In this document: positions 5,556 through 5,942 of the stretch, one piece after another | Numbering within the stretch: position 1 is the first letter of the stretch | Layout: every line of letters begins with the position of its first letter | Origin: an uncultured Clostridia bacterium | GTDB taxonomy: Bacteria; Bacillota; Clostridia; TANB77; CAG-508 | Direction: 5' to 3' | DNA: 5,942 bases | NCBI GenBank assembly: GCA_947623615.1 | Contig: CANQHH010000081.1 | Coordinates: 1-5,942, forward strand | Program-made: the position numbers and the translations under genes | The notes under the pieces: model-generated | Told to the model about the DNA's origin: nothing | Database searches by the model: none | What the model saw: only the letters and a program-made list of their open reading frames with translations

Positions 5556-5942
5556 TTATTGATTTTCATCATCAATATTCTCTTCATCTTCATCAATATC
5601 ATCATATTCAAATTCATATGGCTGTTGTTTTTGTATTCTACTTCTTCTTGGACGTGTTTTATTTATATTTTGCATTGTTTCAGCTAAATTTTCCATAGTT
5701 TCTCTCGCTTCTCTTCTCTCTCTTTCTACTTTTCTCATCTCTTCTTTCTTTTCTTCTTTTTTGTTTTGCATTGATTTATTAAGATATGAATTCATTTTAT
5801 CCATTAAGTCTGGTACATAATCAAGTAATCTATCAACTGCTGAAGAATGGCTTACTGGTAATAATTTCACATTATTTGACTGAACTACCAAAAAAGCAAT
5901 TGGAGATATACTTACCCCTGCACCTGCTCCTCCGCCAAATGG
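5556..5942 (-). CDS. ytfJ: GerW/YtfJ-family sporulation protein, C-terminal 128 residues, with a charged extension
   Basis: The gene enters from the right edge already in frame, so its N-terminus is missing. The first visible residues, PFGGGAGAGVSISPIAFLVV, are the glycine-rich core and following strand of the YtfJ/GerW family. Then come KLLPV and a helix, AVDRLLDYVPDLMDKM, where the canonical family domain ends (visible residue about 52). These are small proteins made in sporulation; B. subtilis GerW is needed for normal germination, but its mechanism is unclear. Here about 70 more residues follow. They comprise a Lys/Glu/Arg-rich likely coiled-coil helix (57-92), a basic patch RPRRSR (97-102) and an acidic tail with 13 Asp/Glu in the last 20 residues. 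The gene ends with tandem stops (TAA then TAG) and is followed after 61 nt by the carboxypeptidase gene. No hairpin lies between them, so read-through is likely. Confidence 0.88.
   Translation of the reverse strand, partial: PFGGGAGAGVSISPIAFLVVQSNNVKLLPVSHSSAVDRLLDYVPDLMDKMNSYLNKSMQNKKEEKKEEMRKVERERREARETMENLAETMQNINKTRPRRSRIQKQQPYEFEYDDIDEDEENIDDENQ

Noticed and set aside
5545..5575. Possible promoter for the carboxypeptidase gene: TATAAT (5545-5550) with TTGATG (5570-5575) on the minus strand
   Set aside because: The spacer is 19 nt and the -35 element lies in the acidic-tail codons of ytfJ. It is too weak to claim in AT-rich DNA, though read-through from ytfJ may not be the only source of transcript.
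5556..5891. Reading the GerW/YtfJ gene as a complete 111-aa protein starting at 5891
   Set aside because: That start is a TTG (Leu) codon inside the conserved core. The frame stays open to the window edge with family-typical residues, so the gene is partial.
1..5942. Insertion sequence, CRISPR array, tRNA or rRNA
   Set aside because: There is no transposase or integrase product, no terminal inverted repeats with target duplications, no regularly spaced direct repeats and no tRNA-like arms. The repeats in the 910-aa gene are coding and diverged.

Overview
The window is strongly AT-rich DNA. It holds Gram-positive style Shine-Dalgarno sites, sigma-A type promoters and a sporulation protein of the GerW/YtfJ family. 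It therefore looks chromosomal and comes from a low-GC, spore-forming (or formerly spore-forming) Firmicute, most likely a member of the Clostridia. I cannot name a genus. All five stop codons visible in the window are TAA or TAG; nothing suggests recoding.

Left part (1-3268, all on the minus strand): a compact three-gene operon read right to left. It starts from a good promoter at 3305-3333. The order is a 103-aa small protein, then a 910-aa protein, then the first 60 codons of a Y-family (UmuC/DinB-like) translesion DNA polymerase that runs off the left edge. The gaps are 15 and 27 nt and each gene has its own ribosome binding site. The 910-aa protein is the most unusual item: it is built almost entirely of six diverged copies of a roughly 145-residue, probably all-helical unit, and I do not recognise the family. 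Its tight linkage to a lesion-bypass polymerase suggests, but does not prove, a role in DNA damage tolerance.

Middle (3269-3530): a 262-nt divergent intergenic region. It carries a leftward promoter overlapped by a 7-bp inverted repeat (possible operator) and a rightward promoter for the next gene.

Right part (3531-5942): a membrane-anchored VanW-domain protein (plus strand) converges on a D-alanyl-D-alanine carboxypeptidase (minus strand). Their stop codons are only 8 nt apart and both lie in one perfect 10-bp hairpin that probably ends transcription. Upstream of the carboxypeptidase, on the same strand, is the 3' part of a GerW/YtfJ sporulation gene. Its product carries an unusual charged C-terminal extension of about 70 residues. 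The ytfJ-carboxypeptidase pair matches an arrangement I recall from Clostridia. It points to envelope or spore-cortex work, which is also the likeliest setting for the VanW protein.
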